Shown: positions 37,233 through 46,308 of the stretch, piece by piece
Position numbering within the stretch: position 1 is the first letter of the stretch
Layout of the letters: each line of letters starts with the position of its first letter
Origin: Agromyces luteolus
Lineage (GTDB): Bacteria; Actinomycetota; Actinomycetes; Actinomycetales; Microbacteriaceae
Direction: 5' to 3'
Length of the DNA: 64,000 bases
NCBI RefSeq assembly: GCF_009729855.1
Contig: NZ_WODA01000025.1
Location: 558,001 to 622,000 of the forward strand
The notes under the pieces: generated by a model
Databases searched by the model: none
Told to the model about the DNA's origin: nothing
What the model saw: the letters and a program-made list of their open reading frames with translations, nothing else
Position numbers and translations under genes: made by a program

Positions 37233-38339
37233 CTAGTCGTCCTTCTGCTTGCGCCAGCGGATGCCGGCGGCGATCAGGCCGTCGAGGTCGCCGTCGAACA
37301 CCGTCGCCGGGTTGCCGACCTCGTAGCCCGTGCGCAGGTCCTTCACGAGCTGCTGGCCGTAGAGGAAGTAGGAGCGCATCTGGTCGCCCCAGCTCGCGGT
37401 GATGGTGCCCGCGAGCTCCTTCTTCTTCGCGGCCTCCTCCTCGCGCTTCAGCAGCAGCAGTCGCGTCTGGAGGACGCGCATGGCCGCGGCGCGGTTCTGG
37501 ATCTGCGACTTCTCGTTCTGCATCGAGACGACGATGCCGGTCGGGATGTGCGTGAGGCGCACGGCCGAGTCGGTCGTGTTCACCGACTGGCCGCCGGGGC
37601 CCGACGAGCGGAAGACGTCGACGCGGATGTCGCTCTCGGGGATGTCGACCTCCTGGGCCTCCTCCATCACCGGGATGACCTCGACGGCGGCGAAGCTCGT
37701 CTGCCGCTTGTCGGCCGACCCGAACGGGCTGATCCGCGCGAGGCGGTGGGTGCCGGCCTCGACCGAGAGGGTGCCGTAGGCGTAGGGCACGTCGATCTCG
37801 AAGGTCGCCGACTTGATGCCCGCGCCCTCGGCGTACGAGGTGTCCATGACCTTGACCGGGTACTTGTGGCGCTCGGCCCAGCGCAGGTACATGCGCATGA
37901 GCATCTCGGCGAAGTCGGTGGCGTCGTCGCCGCCGGCGCCCGAGCGGATGGTGACGACCGCGCCTCGCGCGTCGTACTCGCCGTCGAGGAGCGTCTGCAC
38001 CTCGAGCTGGCTGACGGTCTCCTCGAGGGCGGCGAGCTCCTTGCGGGCCTCGACGGCGGAGTCCTCGTCCTCCATCTCGTTCGCGAGCTCGACGAGCACC
38101 TCGAGGTCGTCGATGCGCCGCTCGACGTCGGTCACGCGCTTGAGCTCGGACTGGCGGTGGCTGAGCGCGCTCGTGACCCGCTGCGCGTTGGCGGGGTCGT
38201 CCCAGAGGGACGGCTCGCCGGCCTCCTCGGAGAGCCGCGCGATGTCGGCCCGGAGGGCGTCGACGTCGACGACGGCGCGGATGTCGCTGAAGGTGGTGCG
38301 CAGGGAGGCGATCTCCTGCGTGAGGTCAAGATCCAACAT
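37233..38339 (-). CDS. prfB: Peptide chain release factor 2
   Basis: 368 residues, recognising UGA/UAA stops. SPF recognition tripeptide in RISPFGSAD and GGQ in [14 protein letters not shown]. The frame is continuous with no in-frame UGA near codon 25, so the autoregulatory frameshift of E. coli is absent. TAGGCT lies 9 nt before the ATG, so leaderless or nearly so. First of prfB-ftsE-ftsX-smpB. Confidence 0.97.
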   Translation of the reverse strand: MLDLDLTQEIASLRTTFSDIRAVVDVDALRADIARLSEEAGEPSLWDDPANAQRVTSALSHRQSELKRVTDVERRIDDLEVLVELANEMEDEDSAVEARKELAALEETVSQLEVQTLLDGEYDARGAVVTIRSGAGGDDATDFAEMLMRMYLRWAERHKYPVKVMDTSYAEGAGIKSATFEIDVPYAYGTLSVEAGTHRLARISPFGSADKRQTSFAAVEVIPVMEEAQEVDIPESDIRVDVFRSSGPGGQSVNTTDSAVRLTHIPTGIVVSMQNEKSQIQNRAAAMRVLQTRLLLLKREEEAAKKKELAGTITASWGDQMRSYFLYGQQLVKDLRTGYEVGNPATVFDGDLDGLIAAGIRWRKQKDD

Positions 38340-38348
38340 GGCCCGACC

Positions 38349-38354
38349 AGCCTA
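38349..38354 (-). promoter_or_regulatory. -10 box for prfB
   Basis: TAGGCT on the minus strand, 9 nt from the ATG. Confidence 0.45.
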
Positions 38355-38404
38355 GTCGCCCGGGACGCGACGGGCCTGCGCGAGCCCGTGCCGGCGGTCG
38401 GGCG

Positions 38405-38410
38405 TACGAT
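38405..38410 (+). promoter_or_regulatory. -10 box for the MFS gene
   Basis: TACGAT, 8 nt before the ATG at 38419; divergent from the prfB promoter in the 79-bp gap. Confidence 0.4.
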
Positions 38411-38418
38411 CGCAGGCG

Positions 38419-39747
38419 ATGACCGCCGACACCGCCCACCCGTTCTCGTGGCGGTCGATCGTCCTCCCGGCCTACCTGCCGACGCTGCTGTTCTCGCTCG
38501 GCGAGGGCGCGCTCATCCCCGTGATCCCGGTCGTCGCGGTCGATCGCGGCGCCTCGCTCGCGCTCGCAGGGCTCATCGCGGCCATGCTCATGGTCGGCGG
38601 GCTCGTCGGCGACCTGCCGGCCGGATGGCTCGTGGCCCGCATCGGCGAGCGCGCGGCGATGATCGGGGCGTCGGCGCTCGCGGCGACCGGCACCCTCCTC
38701 GCCCTCGCCGTGCCGACCGGGTGGGCGCTCGCGGTCGGCATGTTCCTGCTCGGGCTCGCGGCGGCCGTGTTCGGGCTCGCGCGCCACGCCTTCCTCACGA
38801 GCTACGTGCCGGCACGTGTGCGCGCCCGCGCGCTGTCGACGCTCGCCGGCGTCTTCCGCGGCGGCTGGGCGATCGGCCCGTTCACGGCGGCCGCGATCAT
38901 CGCCTGGACGGGCTCGGCGACGGCCGTGTTCTGGGTCCTCGTCGTGGCGTGCGCGGCGGTCGTCGCGGTGCTCCTCGTCCTGCCCGACCCCGAGCGGGTG
39001 TTCGGCGCCGCTGTGCGGGTGCGGGCGGCCTCCGCCGAGAACGGGGTCGGCGCCGCGACCGCCGAGCAGGGCCGAGCGGATGCCGCGGGCGGCATCCGTC
39101 ACGCGATCGTCGCGTATCGCGGGGTGCTCGGGCGGGTCGGCACCGGCGTGGGGCTCCTCGCGGCGGTCCGCGCGAGTCGCATCGTGATCGTGCCGCTCTG
39201 GGCGGTCTCGCTGGGCATGCGGCCGGATGCCGCAGCGCTCGTCATCGGCATCGCGGCGGCGGTCGACTTCGCGCTGTTCTACGTCAGCGGCCACGTGATG
39301 GACCGGCACGGCCGGCTCTGGAGCGCGATCCCCGGGCTCGTCGGCCTCGCGGTCGGCCACCTCGTGCTGTCGGTCACGCACGACGTGCCCGGCGCGGTCG
39401 CGTGGTTCACGGCGGCCACGATGCTGCTCGGCGTCGCGAACGGGCTCTCGTCGGGCGTCGTCCTGACCCTCGGCGCCGACCTCGCGCCCGCGTCGAACCC
39501 GGCGCCGTTCCTCGGCGCGTTCCGCACGATCGCCGACGCCGGCGGCGCGGCGGCGCCGCTCGCGATCTCGGCGATCACGTCGGCGCTCTCGCTGATGGCG
39601 GCCGCCGCGGCGATGGGCGTGGTCGGCCTGGTCGGAGCGGGCCTGCTGTGGCGGTGGATCCCGCGGTACGTGCCGCGCGCGCCGCGGCATCCGTCGCCCG
39701 AACCGCCCGAGCCCGACGAGGCCTGGACGCCCGCCGCGGACACCTGA
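38419..39747 (+). CDS. MFS transporter
   Basis: 442 residues and 12 predicted helices. The inner loop between helices 2 and 3, GDLPAGWLVARIGERAAM, is the MFS motif A, repeated more weakly in the second half (GHVMDRHGRLW). LPTLLFSLGEGALIPVIPVV is the first helix. The C-terminal ~25 residues are Pro-rich and cytosolic. Substrate unknown; the drug exporter-like group is plausible. Leaderless start. Confidence 0.88.
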   Translation: MTADTAHPFSWRSIVLPAYLPTLLFSLGEGALIPVIPVVAVDRGASLALAGLIAAMLMVGGLVGDLPAGWLVARIGERAAMIGASALAATGTLLALAVPTGWALAVGMFLLGLAAAVFGLARHAFLTSYVPARVRARALSTLAGVFRGGWAIGPFTAAAIIAWTGSATAVFWVLVVACAAVVAVLLVLPDPERVFGAAVRVRAASAENGVGAATAEQGRADAAGGIRHAIVAYRGVLGRVGTGVGLLAAVRASRIVIVPLWAVSLGMRPDAAALVIGIAAAVDFALFYVSGHVMDRHGRLWSAIPGLVGLAVGHLVLSVTHDVPGAVAWFTAATMLLGVANGLSSGVVLTLGADLAPASNPAPFLGAFRTIADAGGAAAPLAISAITSALSLMAAAAAMGVVGLVGAGLLWRWIPRYVPRAPRHPSPEPPEPDEAWTPAADT

Positions 39748-39806
39748 GCCTCGACGGGGTCGCACCGCGCGGGCCGGACGACCCGGGATCGCCCGCTCGG
39801 CCGGAG

Positions 39807-39812
39807 TAGCGT
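39807..39812 (+). promoter_or_regulatory. -10 box for the monooxygenase-phosphatase operon
   Basis: TAGCGT about 44 nt before the GTG at 39856, giving a short leader that includes GCGGAGG. Confidence 0.4.
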
Positions 39813-39855
39813 CGGCACCGGGCGGTGGACTCGGCATCGCCGGAGCGGAGGCACG

Positions 39856-41061
39856 GTGAGGGCTGCGGTCATCGGGGCCGGGATGGCGGGCCTCGCGAGC
39901 GCGCGGCAGCTGGCGCTCGCGGGCTGGGAGGTCGACGTGCTCGAACGGGCAGACGGCCCGCGTGCGGACGGCTACATGATGGACTTCTTCGGCCTCGGGT
40001 TCGACGCGGCCGAGCGGATGGGCCTCCTGCCGCGGCTGCGCGAGGTCGCCTACCGGATCGGCGCGGTCGAGTACGTCGACGCGCGGTCGGGCCGGCGGAC
40101 CGCGAGCATCGACTACGACCGGTTCGCGGAGGCCCTCGGCGGGCGCCTGCTGAGCCTCATGCGCCCCGACCTCGAGCTCGTGCTGCTCGACGCGCTCGCC
40201 GACGCGCCCGCGGACTCGGTGCGCGTGCACTACGGCGTCACCTACGACCCGGCCGAGGCGGGCGACGGCGGCGGCGGGCTCGGCGGCGGGCTCGGCGGGC
40301 GACTCGCCGGCGCCGATCTCGTCATCGGGGCGGACGGCATCCATTCGAGCGTGCGCGCGGCGCTGTTCGGCGACGAGTCGCAGTTCGTCCGCCCGCTCGG
40401 GCTCCGGGCGGCCGCGTACGTGATCGACGGCGCGCCCGACCTGCACGCCGAGTTCGACGGGCGGTTCGTGCTCACCGACACGGTCGACCGCCAGGCCGGC
40501 ATCTACGGGCTGCGCGACGGCCGGGTCGCGGCGTTCCTCGCGTACCGCGGGGACGCGCACGACGGCCTCGACCCCGACGAGGACGCGCCGACGCGCCTGC
40601 GCCGCGTGTTCGGCGGGCTGTGGCCTCCGATCGACCGCCTGCTCGAGCGCTGCCCGCCGCACCCGTACGACGACGTGGTCGCGCAGGTCGTGCTCCCGCA
40701 GTGGCACCGCGGCACGACCGTGCTCGCCGGCGACGGATGCCAGGCCGTCTCGCTCCTCGCGGGGCAGGGCGCGTCGATGGCGATCGCCGGCGCCGAACTG
40801 CTCGCCGACCTCGTCGGGCCGTGCCGCGACGCCGCCGCGGTCGAGGCGGCGCTCGGCGAGGTCGAGCGCCGGTGGCGTCCGGTCGTCGAGGAGAAGCAGG
40901 CCGCCGGGCGCCGGGCGGCGAACACGTTCCTGCCGCCCGACCGGCTCCGGCTCCTGCTCAGGCGGTGGACGCTGCGCGCCTCGTCGCTGCCGGTCGTCGA
41001 CTCGCTCGTCATGCGCTCGATCGCGGGTGGCACCGGGCTGAAGGGACGGGCCGGCGCATGA
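39856..41061 (+). CDS. FAD-dependent monooxygenase (PHBH-like)
   Basis: 401 residues. FAD motif VIGAGMAGLASARQL at the start, ADLVIGADGIHSSVR for the second FAD/NADPH motif, and VLAGDGCQAVSLLAGQGASM for the third, as in aromatic hydroxylases. The stretch GDGGGGLGGGLGGRLAG is a Gly-rich insert between strand regions. GTG start with GGAGG upstream. The 3' end overlaps the HAD gene by ATGA, an unusual pairing. Confidence 0.87.
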   Translation: MRAAVIGAGMAGLASARQLALAGWEVDVLERADGPRADGYMMDFFGLGFDAAERMGLLPRLREVAYRIGAVEYVDARSGRRTASIDYDRFAEALGGRLLSLMRPDLELVLLDALADAPADSVRVHYGVTYDPAEAGDGGGGLGGGLGGRLAGADLVIGADGIHSSVRAALFGDESQFVRPLGLRAAAYVIDGAPDLHAEFDGRFVLTDTVDRQAGIYGLRDGRVAAFLAYRGDAHDGLDPDEDAPTRLRRVFGGLWPPIDRLLERCPPHPYDDVVAQVVLPQWHRGTTVLAGDGCQAVSLLAGQGASMAIAGAELLADLVGPCRDAAAVEAALGEVERRWRPVVEEKQAAGRRAANTFLPPDRLRLLLRRWTLRASSLPVVDSLVMRSIAGGTGLKGRAGA

Positions 41062-41876
41062 GCACCCGCGGCGTGCTGCTGGACCTCGACGGGGTGTTCT
41101 ACGTCGGCGACGAGCCGGTGCCGGGCGGCGCCGAGGCGGTCGCGTGGCTCGTCGAGCGCGGCATCCCCCATCGGTTCGTGACGAACACGACCTCGCGCCC
41201 CCGGCGCGACATCGTCGCGAAGCTCCGCGGCATGGGGATCGAGGTCGGCGTCGCCGAGGTGCTCACGCCGGTCGTCGCGGCGGCGGCCTGGCTCGAGGCG
41301 GAGGGTTGCCGCCATCCGGCGCTCTTCGTGCCCGAGGCGACCGCGGCCGAGTTCGTGGAGCTCGGCGTGGGCGCGGCCGGTCCCTCCGATTTCCCCGACG
41401 CGGTCGTCGTCGGCGACCTCGGCAGCGGATGGGACTTCGCGACGATGAACCGCGCCTTCCGCCTGCTCGCGGCGGATCCCGGCATCCCGCTGGTGGCCCT
41501 CGGCCTCACGCGCTACTGGCGCGCCGAGGACGGACTGCGGCTCGACGTGGGCGCGTTCGTGCGCGGAATCGAGTACGCCTCCGGGCGCGAGGCCGTGGTG
41601 CTCGGCAAGCCGGCCGCCGCCTTCTATCGCGCCGCGGTCGACTCGCTCGCCGAGGCGCCGGGTGAAGCGGTGATGGTGGGCGACGACATCAGGTCCGACG
41701 TCGAGGGTGCGCAGCGCGCGGGACTGACGGGCGTGCTGGTGCGGACCGGGAAGTTCGACCCGGCCGATCTCGATGGTGCGATCGAACCCGACGCGGTGCT
41801 CGATTCCGTCGCCGAACTGCCCGGATGGTGGCGGAATCGATCGTCCGGCGGCGGAATCGACGAATCCTCGGGCTGA
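41058..41876 (+). CDS. HAD-IIA (NagD-like) phosphatase
   Basis: 272 residues. DxD nucleophile motif in LLDLDGVFYVGD, HAD motif II TNTTSRP, and motifs III/IV in VLGKPAAAFY and MVGDDIRSDVEGAQRAG. The cap is of the C2 type as in NagD and phosphoglycolate phosphatases. The substrate is unclear. It overlaps the preceding monooxygenase by 4 bp, so they are co-expressed. Confidence 0.88.
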   Translation: MSTRGVLLDLDGVFYVGDEPVPGGAEAVAWLVERGIPHRFVTNTTSRPRRDIVAKLRGMGIEVGVAEVLTPVVAAAAWLEAEGCRHPALFVPEATAAEFVELGVGAAGPSDFPDAVVVGDLGSGWDFATMNRAFRLLAADPGIPLVALGLTRYWRAEDGLRLDVGAFVRGIEYASGREAVVLGKPAAAFYRAAVDSLAEAPGEAVMVGDDIRSDVEGAQRAGLTGVLVRTGKFDPADLDGAIEPDAVLDSVAELPGWWRNRSSGGGIDESSG

Positions 41877-41976
41877 GTCTTGACAGCCCGAGAGGCACGC
41901 GGCCAAGGTGGCCCGTAGGGTCCGCAGGCGCCAGAAGCGTGGCGAGCTTGGTACGCACAACGTCGTCGTCACCAAT

Positions 41977-42006
41977 CCCCTCTGGCCGGAAGCCGGACCG
42001 GAGGGG
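41977..42006 (+). promoter_or_regulatory. Hairpin burying the ribosome site of the carboxypeptidase gene
   Basis: CCCCTCTGGCCGG (41977-41989), loop AAG, and CCGGACCGGAGGGG (41993-42006) form a ~13-bp stem with one bulged A. The Shine-Dalgarno GGAGGGG lies in the 3' arm, 5 nt before the ATG at 42012. It would block translation unless opened. Confidence 0.65.
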
Positions 42007-42011
42007 TCGTC

Positions 42012-45000
42012 ATGACTGGAAACCGTTCCACCCGAACCCGGATCGCCCTCGGAACCGCCGCCGCGGCGCTCGCCGCGGCGATGCTGAGTCCCATCGGCGC
42101 GAACGCCGCGGAGGACGACGTCGGCGAACTCGACATGTACACCGCGGAGGTCAGCGCGGAGCAGGCGGCCGACATGGCCGCCTCCGGGCTCGACATCGCC
42201 GCGAGCAAGGCGTCCGGTCGCGGCGTCGAGATGCAGCTCATCCTCTCCGAGGCCGAGGCCAAGGGGCTCTCCGAGCGCGGCATCGACGTGAAGCTGACGA
42301 AGGGCAAGAACGGCAAGTCCGCGAAGCAGTCGGCGCAGGAGCAGGCCGCCTCGGGTTACGACGTCTGGCGCTCGTACGACGAGCCGGGTGGCTATCGCGA
42401 CCAGATGTACCAGCTCGCCAAGGACAACCCGCAGCTGGTCAAGCTGGTCGTCCTCGGGCACACCTACGAGGGTCGCGAGATCATCGCCCTCAAGCTCACG
42501 CAGGGCGCGAAGGGCCAGAAGGACGGCTCGCGTCCGGCGGTGCTCTACAGCTCGACGCAGCACGCGCGGGAGTGGATCGCGGCGGAGACCAACCGGCGCC
42601 TGCTCAACTGGTACATCGACGAGTGGCGGGCGAACGACAAGGAGGTCAAGGACCTCCTGAAGTCCACCGAGCTCTGGTTCCTGCTCGTCGCCAACCCCGA
42701 CGGGTACCAGTACACGTTCGACAGCGAGCGGCTGTGGCGCAAGAACCTCCGCGACAACGACGGCAACGGCGAGGTCAACCGGGGCGACGGCGTCGACCCG
42801 AACCGAAACTACGAGGAGCACTTCGGGTACGACGAGGAGGGCTCGTCGTCGCAGACCGCGAGCGAGACCTACCGCGGTCCGTCGCCGGCCTCCGAGCCGG
42901 AGACGCAGGCGATGATGTCGCTCTTCGATCGCGCGAAGCCGGAGTTCCAGGTCAACTGGCACTCGTTCGGCGAGTGGCTGCTCTACCCGGAGGGATGGCA
43001 GATCGGCACGCCGAGCGCTGACGACCCGATCTACTACGCGCTGTCGGGCAACCTCGACAACCCGTCGATCGACGGCTTCGAGCCGGGCCTGTCCTCCGAC
43101 GTGCTCTACGTGACGAACGGCGAGACGACCGACTTCGCGCATTCCGCGCACGGCACGCTCGCGTGGACGCCCGAGCTGAGCGACGGCGGCAGCGGAGGCG
43201 GCTTCGTCTTCCCCGACGACGAGGCGCTGGTGCAGGCGGAGTTCGAGCGGATCCTGCCGTTCTCGACGGATGTCGCGAAGTCGGCCAAGGACCCCGCGAA
43301 CCCGGTGTCGCACCTCGGCATCGAGACCGAGCCGTTCTACCTGCAGAGCGACGACGACTACAAGGTCGGGCTCCCGCAGTCGAACTTCACGTTCGAGCAC
43401 TCCTACGGCGACCCGCAGGAGGTGCGCGTGCTCGCGAAGCGCAGCCTCGGCGACGTCACGGCGAAGTACTCGATCAACGGCGGCGCGGCGCAGAGCGCGC
43501 CGACGTCGGAGTGGGACGGCGGCGATCGCTACGGCGGCGGCACTGACGTCCACTACCGCGTGATGACCGGCATGGTGACGGGCACCGACCCCGGTGACTC
43601 CGTCGAGGTCTGGTTCGAGGGCGGCGGCGAGACGAGCGACTCGTTCACCTACGAGGCCGTCTCGGAGTCGGGTGCCGAGGTGCTGGTGCTCGCGGCCGAG
43701 GACTACACCGGCGCCTCGCCGGGGCAGGCCGGTGGCCCGAACTACCTGTCGTACTACACCGACGCGCTCGACGAGAACGGTGCGAGCTACGACGTCTACG
43801 ACGTCGACGCCAACGGCCGGATCGCTGCGGATGCGCTCGGCGTGCTCTCGCACTACGACGCCGTCGTCTGGTACACGGGCGACGACATCGTGACGCGCGA
43901 GCCGGGCTGGGGCGGCGGCAACGCCTCGCGTCTCGCGATGGACGAGCTGCTGAACGTCCGCGACTTCATGAACGAGGGCGGCCAGGTGCTCTACACGGGC
44001 GACTGGGCGGGCAGCCAGTACACGCCGAACCTCGGCACGCAGTACTTCGACCCGACGTCGGCGAATGCCGAGTGCCGCGCCGACCCGGCCGTGCTGGCCC
44101 GATGCAAGGCGCTCTTCGGTTCGGGCGACGCGACGAACGACGTGCTGCAGTACTGGCTCGGCGCCTACGTGGCGGTCGACTCGGCGGGCCTCGACGAGCA
44201 GGGCGACGTGCTCGACGCGCTCGGCGTGGACGTGCCGCTCGAGGGCCTCAGCTGGGGCTTCAACGGCGGTGACAGCGCGCAGAACCAGATCCACACGAAC
44301 TCGTTCATCACGACGAGCGGCGTGCTGCCCACGTCGGACTACCCGCAGTTCGACAGCTGGGTCTCCGCCCGCTGGGACCGCGCAGGCGGTCCGTTCGAGC
44401 CGCACACGGGTGACTACTACCTGTACTCGCAGCTGGGCGACGTGTCGTACAAGCAGGTCATGCGCACGATCGACGTGCCGGCCGGCGGCGCGACCCTGTC
44501 GTTCTGGACGTCGTACGACACCGAGGCCCACTGGGACTTCACGTTCGTCGAGGCGCACACCCCGGGTCAGGACGACTGGACGACACTGCCCGATGCCAAC
44601 GGGCACACGTCGCAGGACACGGGCGACAGCTGCCTCTCCGGCTGGAACGAGCTGCACCCGCAGGTCGACCATTACCAGACGCCGGGCACGTGCGAGCCGA
44701 CCGGGTCGAGCGGCGAGTGGAACGCCGCATCCGGCAACTCCGGCGGATGGCAGCAGTGGGAGGTCGACCTCAGCCCGTGGGCCGGCGGCCAGGTCGAGGT
44801 CGCGCTCTCGTACGCCAGCGACTGGGCGACGCAGGGTCTCGGCGTGTTCTTCGACGACATCGAGGTCTCGACGGGCGAGGGCACGACCTCGTTCGAGGCG
44901 GACCTCGGCGGCTGGGAGATCACGGGCCCGCCCGAGGGCAGCTCGCCCAACCCGAACAACTTCATCCGCACCACGGCGGGCGGGTTCCCGGAGGCCGCGG

Positions 45001-45110
45001 TCGTGGCCACGCCGGGCTCGCTCTACGCGGGCTTCGGGTTCGAGGGCATCACGGATGCCGCGACCCGGGCCGAGTGGATGGATGCCGCGTTGAGCCACCT
45101 GCTGGACTGA
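42012..45110 (+). CDS. Secreted M14-family zinc carboxypeptidase, multidomain
   Basis: 1032 residues. Sec signal (RTRIALGTAAAALAAAMLSP, cut near ANA-AED). A propeptide-like region precedes the M14 domain (~115-430): zinc ligands His184 and Glu187 in STQHAREWIAAE and His317 in VNWHSFGEW, catalytic Glu388 in WTPELSD. The C-terminal 550 residues hold further domains: a beta-rich segment, a part with SYYTDALDENGASYDVYDVD like a glutamine-amidotransferase-type fold, and an immune-inhibitor-A-like lectin fold (WEVDLSPWAGGQVEVALSY). Similar architecture occurs in actinobacterial exported peptidases. Followed by a terminator. Confidence 0.92.
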   Translation: MTGNRSTRTRIALGTAAAALAAAMLSPIGANAAEDDVGELDMYTAEVSAEQAADMAASGLDIAASKASGRGVEMQLILSEAEAKGLSERGIDVKLTKGKNGKSAKQSAQEQAASGYDVWRSYDEPGGYRDQMYQLAKDNPQLVKLVVLGHTYEGREIIALKLTQGAKGQKDGSRPAVLYSSTQHAREWIAAETNRRLLNWYIDEWRANDKEVKDLLKSTELWFLLVANPDGYQYTFDSERLWRKNLRDNDGNGEVNRGDGVDPNRNYEEHFGYDEEGSSSQTASETYRGPSPASEPETQAMMSLFDRAKPEFQVNWHSFGEWLLYPEGWQIGTPSADDPIYYALSGNLDNPSIDGFEPGLSSDVLYVTNGETTDFAHSAHGTLAWTPELSDGGSGGGFVFPDDEALVQAEFERILPFSTDVAKSAKDPANPVSHLGIETEPFYLQSDDDYKVGLPQSNFTFEHSYGDPQEVRVLAKRSLGDVTAKYSINGGAAQSAPTSEWDGGDRYGGGTDVHYRVMTGMVTGTDPGDSVEVWFEGGGETSDSFTYEAVSESGAEVLVLAAEDYTGASPGQAGGPNYLSYYTDALDENGASYDVYDVDANGRIAADALGVLSHYDAVVWYTGDDIVTREPGWGGGNASRLAMDELLNVRDFMNEGGQVLYTGDWAGSQYTPNLGTQYFDPTSANAECRADPAVLARCKALFGSGDATNDVLQYWLGAYVAVDSAGLDEQGDVLDALGVDVPLEGLSWGFNGGDSAQNQIHTNSFITTSGVLPTSDYPQFDSWVSARWDRAGGPFEPHTGDYYLYSQLGDVSYKQVMRTIDVPAGGATLSFWTSYDTEAHWDFTFVEAHTPGQDDWTTLPDANGHTSQDTGDSCLSGWNELHPQVDHYQTPGTCEPTGSSGEWNAASGNSGGWQQWEVDLSPWAGGQVEVALSYASDWATQGLGVFFDDIEVSTGEGTTSFEADLGGWEITGPPEGSSPNPNNFIRTTAGGFPEAAVVATPGSLYAGFGFEGITDAATRAEWMDAALSHLLD

Positions 45111-45143
45111 CGCGCGCAACCCGTTCGGGACACCGAGACGGGG

Positions 45144-45170
45144 CGGCCGGCGACCTTCGGTCGCCGGCCG
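45144..45170 (+). terminator. Terminator after the carboxypeptidase gene
   Basis: Perfect 12-bp stem CGGCCGGCGACC/GGTCGCCGGCCG with loop TTC, followed by TTCC. Confidence 0.85.
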
Positions 45171-45224
45171 TTCCGGCGTATCCACAGCCCCGCGACCGCG
45201 CCCCCACGGCGACCCGCCGAGCCC

Positions 45225-45230
45225 TATGGT
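45225..45230 (+). promoter_or_regulatory. -10 box for the small zinc-ribbon-like gene
   Basis: TATGGT ends 7 nt before the ATG at 45238, with no ribosome site: leaderless. Confidence 0.5.
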
Positions 45231-45237
45231 GAGGCGC

Positions 45238-45501
45238 ATGCCGACCGCCGATCGCTCGTCACCCGTGAATCCGCATCGATGTCCGCTCCCCGCGGCGAGC
45301 GACCACCGGGTGGGGACGATCTGGGAATGCGTCGACTGCGGCTCGCGGTATCGCCGCGTGATCCGCACGGGGATGCAGCCCAACGCGATGTGGGACCACG
45401 ACCCGATGTACCGACTGCGCCGCGCGGTCGTCCTGGCCGCGATCGGCATCCCGGTGCTGCTCGTCGTCGTCGGCCTCCTGGTGGCGATGACCCGCACCTG
45501 A
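45238..45501 (+). CDS. Small membrane protein with a Cys pair
   Basis: 87 residues. A CxxC knuckle (WECVDCGSRYRRV) is followed by a basic segment and one C-terminal helix (RRAVVLAAIGIPVLLVVVGLLVAM). A cysteine at CPLP upstream may complete the metal site. No known family. The leaderless start at 45238 is preferred over an upstream GTG at 45226. Confidence 0.65.
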   Translation: MPTADRSSPVNPHRCPLPAASDHRVGTIWECVDCGSRYRRVIRTGMQPNAMWDHDPMYRLRRAVVLAAIGIPVLLVVVGLLVAMTRT

Positions 45502-45540
45502 TCCCGGACGTCGCCACGCGATGCGACGCGCCGGCGCCTC

Positions 45541-46308
45541 TCAGCGCGCGCGGACCGGTTCCCAGGCGGAACCGGCGTCGTTGAGGCGGTAGCCGTTGAC
45601 GACGTCGCCCGGCCGGTACCGGTCGACGGGCTCCCAGCCCGTGGCATCCGCATTGAGCCGGTGGCCGTTCACGATGTCGCCCGGGCGGTACCGAGCGGGG
45701 ACCGCGGGCGGCACCGCGGCGCGAGGCGCCTCCGGACGGGCCGGCGGCGCGCCGCTGAAGCCGAGGAGCGCCGGTAGACCGAACGACCCGGTGCGCTCGG
45801 CGAGCTTCACGCCCTCGCACTCGAGCTTCGCGCGCACCTCGACCGTGCCGGTGCGCACGTCGGCGACCTCGCCGCGCCGGAACGCGATCACCGCGCCCTT
45901 CACGGTCGTGTCGACCGCGACCGCGAGCCCGATGCTCGTGATCGGGACCGCATCGACCGTCACCTCGACCGCCGGCTCGTAGCTCCACTTCACGGTGTGC
46001 GTGACGAGCGGGACGACCATCTCGCCGTCGGGGTTCTTCGCCGACCACTCCTTCGCCTCGGTGATCGCCCGATGGCGATCCCACGCGTGTGCGACGACGT
46101 CGGTGACGTCGAGGTCGAGCAGGCCGTCGGCGACCCTGCCGACCTCCCCCGCGAGGTAGTCCTTCCCGGCCGTGGCCATGCGGGCGACGACCTTCGCCAC
46201 CGTCCCGCCCACGTCGCGATCGGCGGCGATCCTCGCCACCTCCGGACTCACCGACGCACGCCCCGGCTCGAGCACGAGGTCCCGGACGCTCAGCTGCACG
46301 CTATCCAC
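45541..46308 (-). CDS. Unknown protein with a C-terminal tandem repeat
   Basis: 255 residues, no signal peptide or helix. The first ~185 residues appear as one alpha/beta unit: VQLSVRDLVLEPGRASVSPE, AGKDYLAGEVGRVAD, VVPLVTHTVKWSYEPAVEVT. After a Pro/Ala-rich linker come two 23-24-residue copies of RYRPGD[IV]VNG[HY]RLN..A..WEPV, ending the protein. The repeat looks like a small beta unit. GTG start with GGAGG 9 nt upstream. The gene overlaps the VWA gene by 8 bp, so they are co-expressed. Confidence 0.6.
   Translation of the reverse strand: MDSVQLSVRDLVLEPGRASVSPEVARIAADRDVGGTVAKVVARMATAGKDYLAGEVGRVADGLLDLDVTDVVAHAWDRHRAITEAKEWSAKNPDGEMVVPLVTHTVKWSYEPAVEVTVDAVPITSIGLAVAVDTTVKGAVIAFRRGEVADVRTGTVEVRAKLECEGVKLAERTGSFGLPALLGFSGAPPARPEAPRAAVPPAVPARYRPGDIVNGHRLNADATGWEPVDRYRPGDVVNGYRLNDAGSAWEPVRAR

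Noticed and set aside
37233..38339. Programmed frameshift in prfB
   Set aside because: The gene is one continuous frame with no early in-frame TGA or shift site.
41880..41885. TTGACA as -35 for the carboxypeptidase gene
   Set aside because: No -10 at 16-18 bp; the nearest TANNNT (41916) is 30 bp away.
40503..45653. 1716-codon minus-strand frame across the carboxypeptidase
   Set aside because: Opposite strand of M14, HAD and FAD genes, whose motifs are complete; composition is shadow-like.
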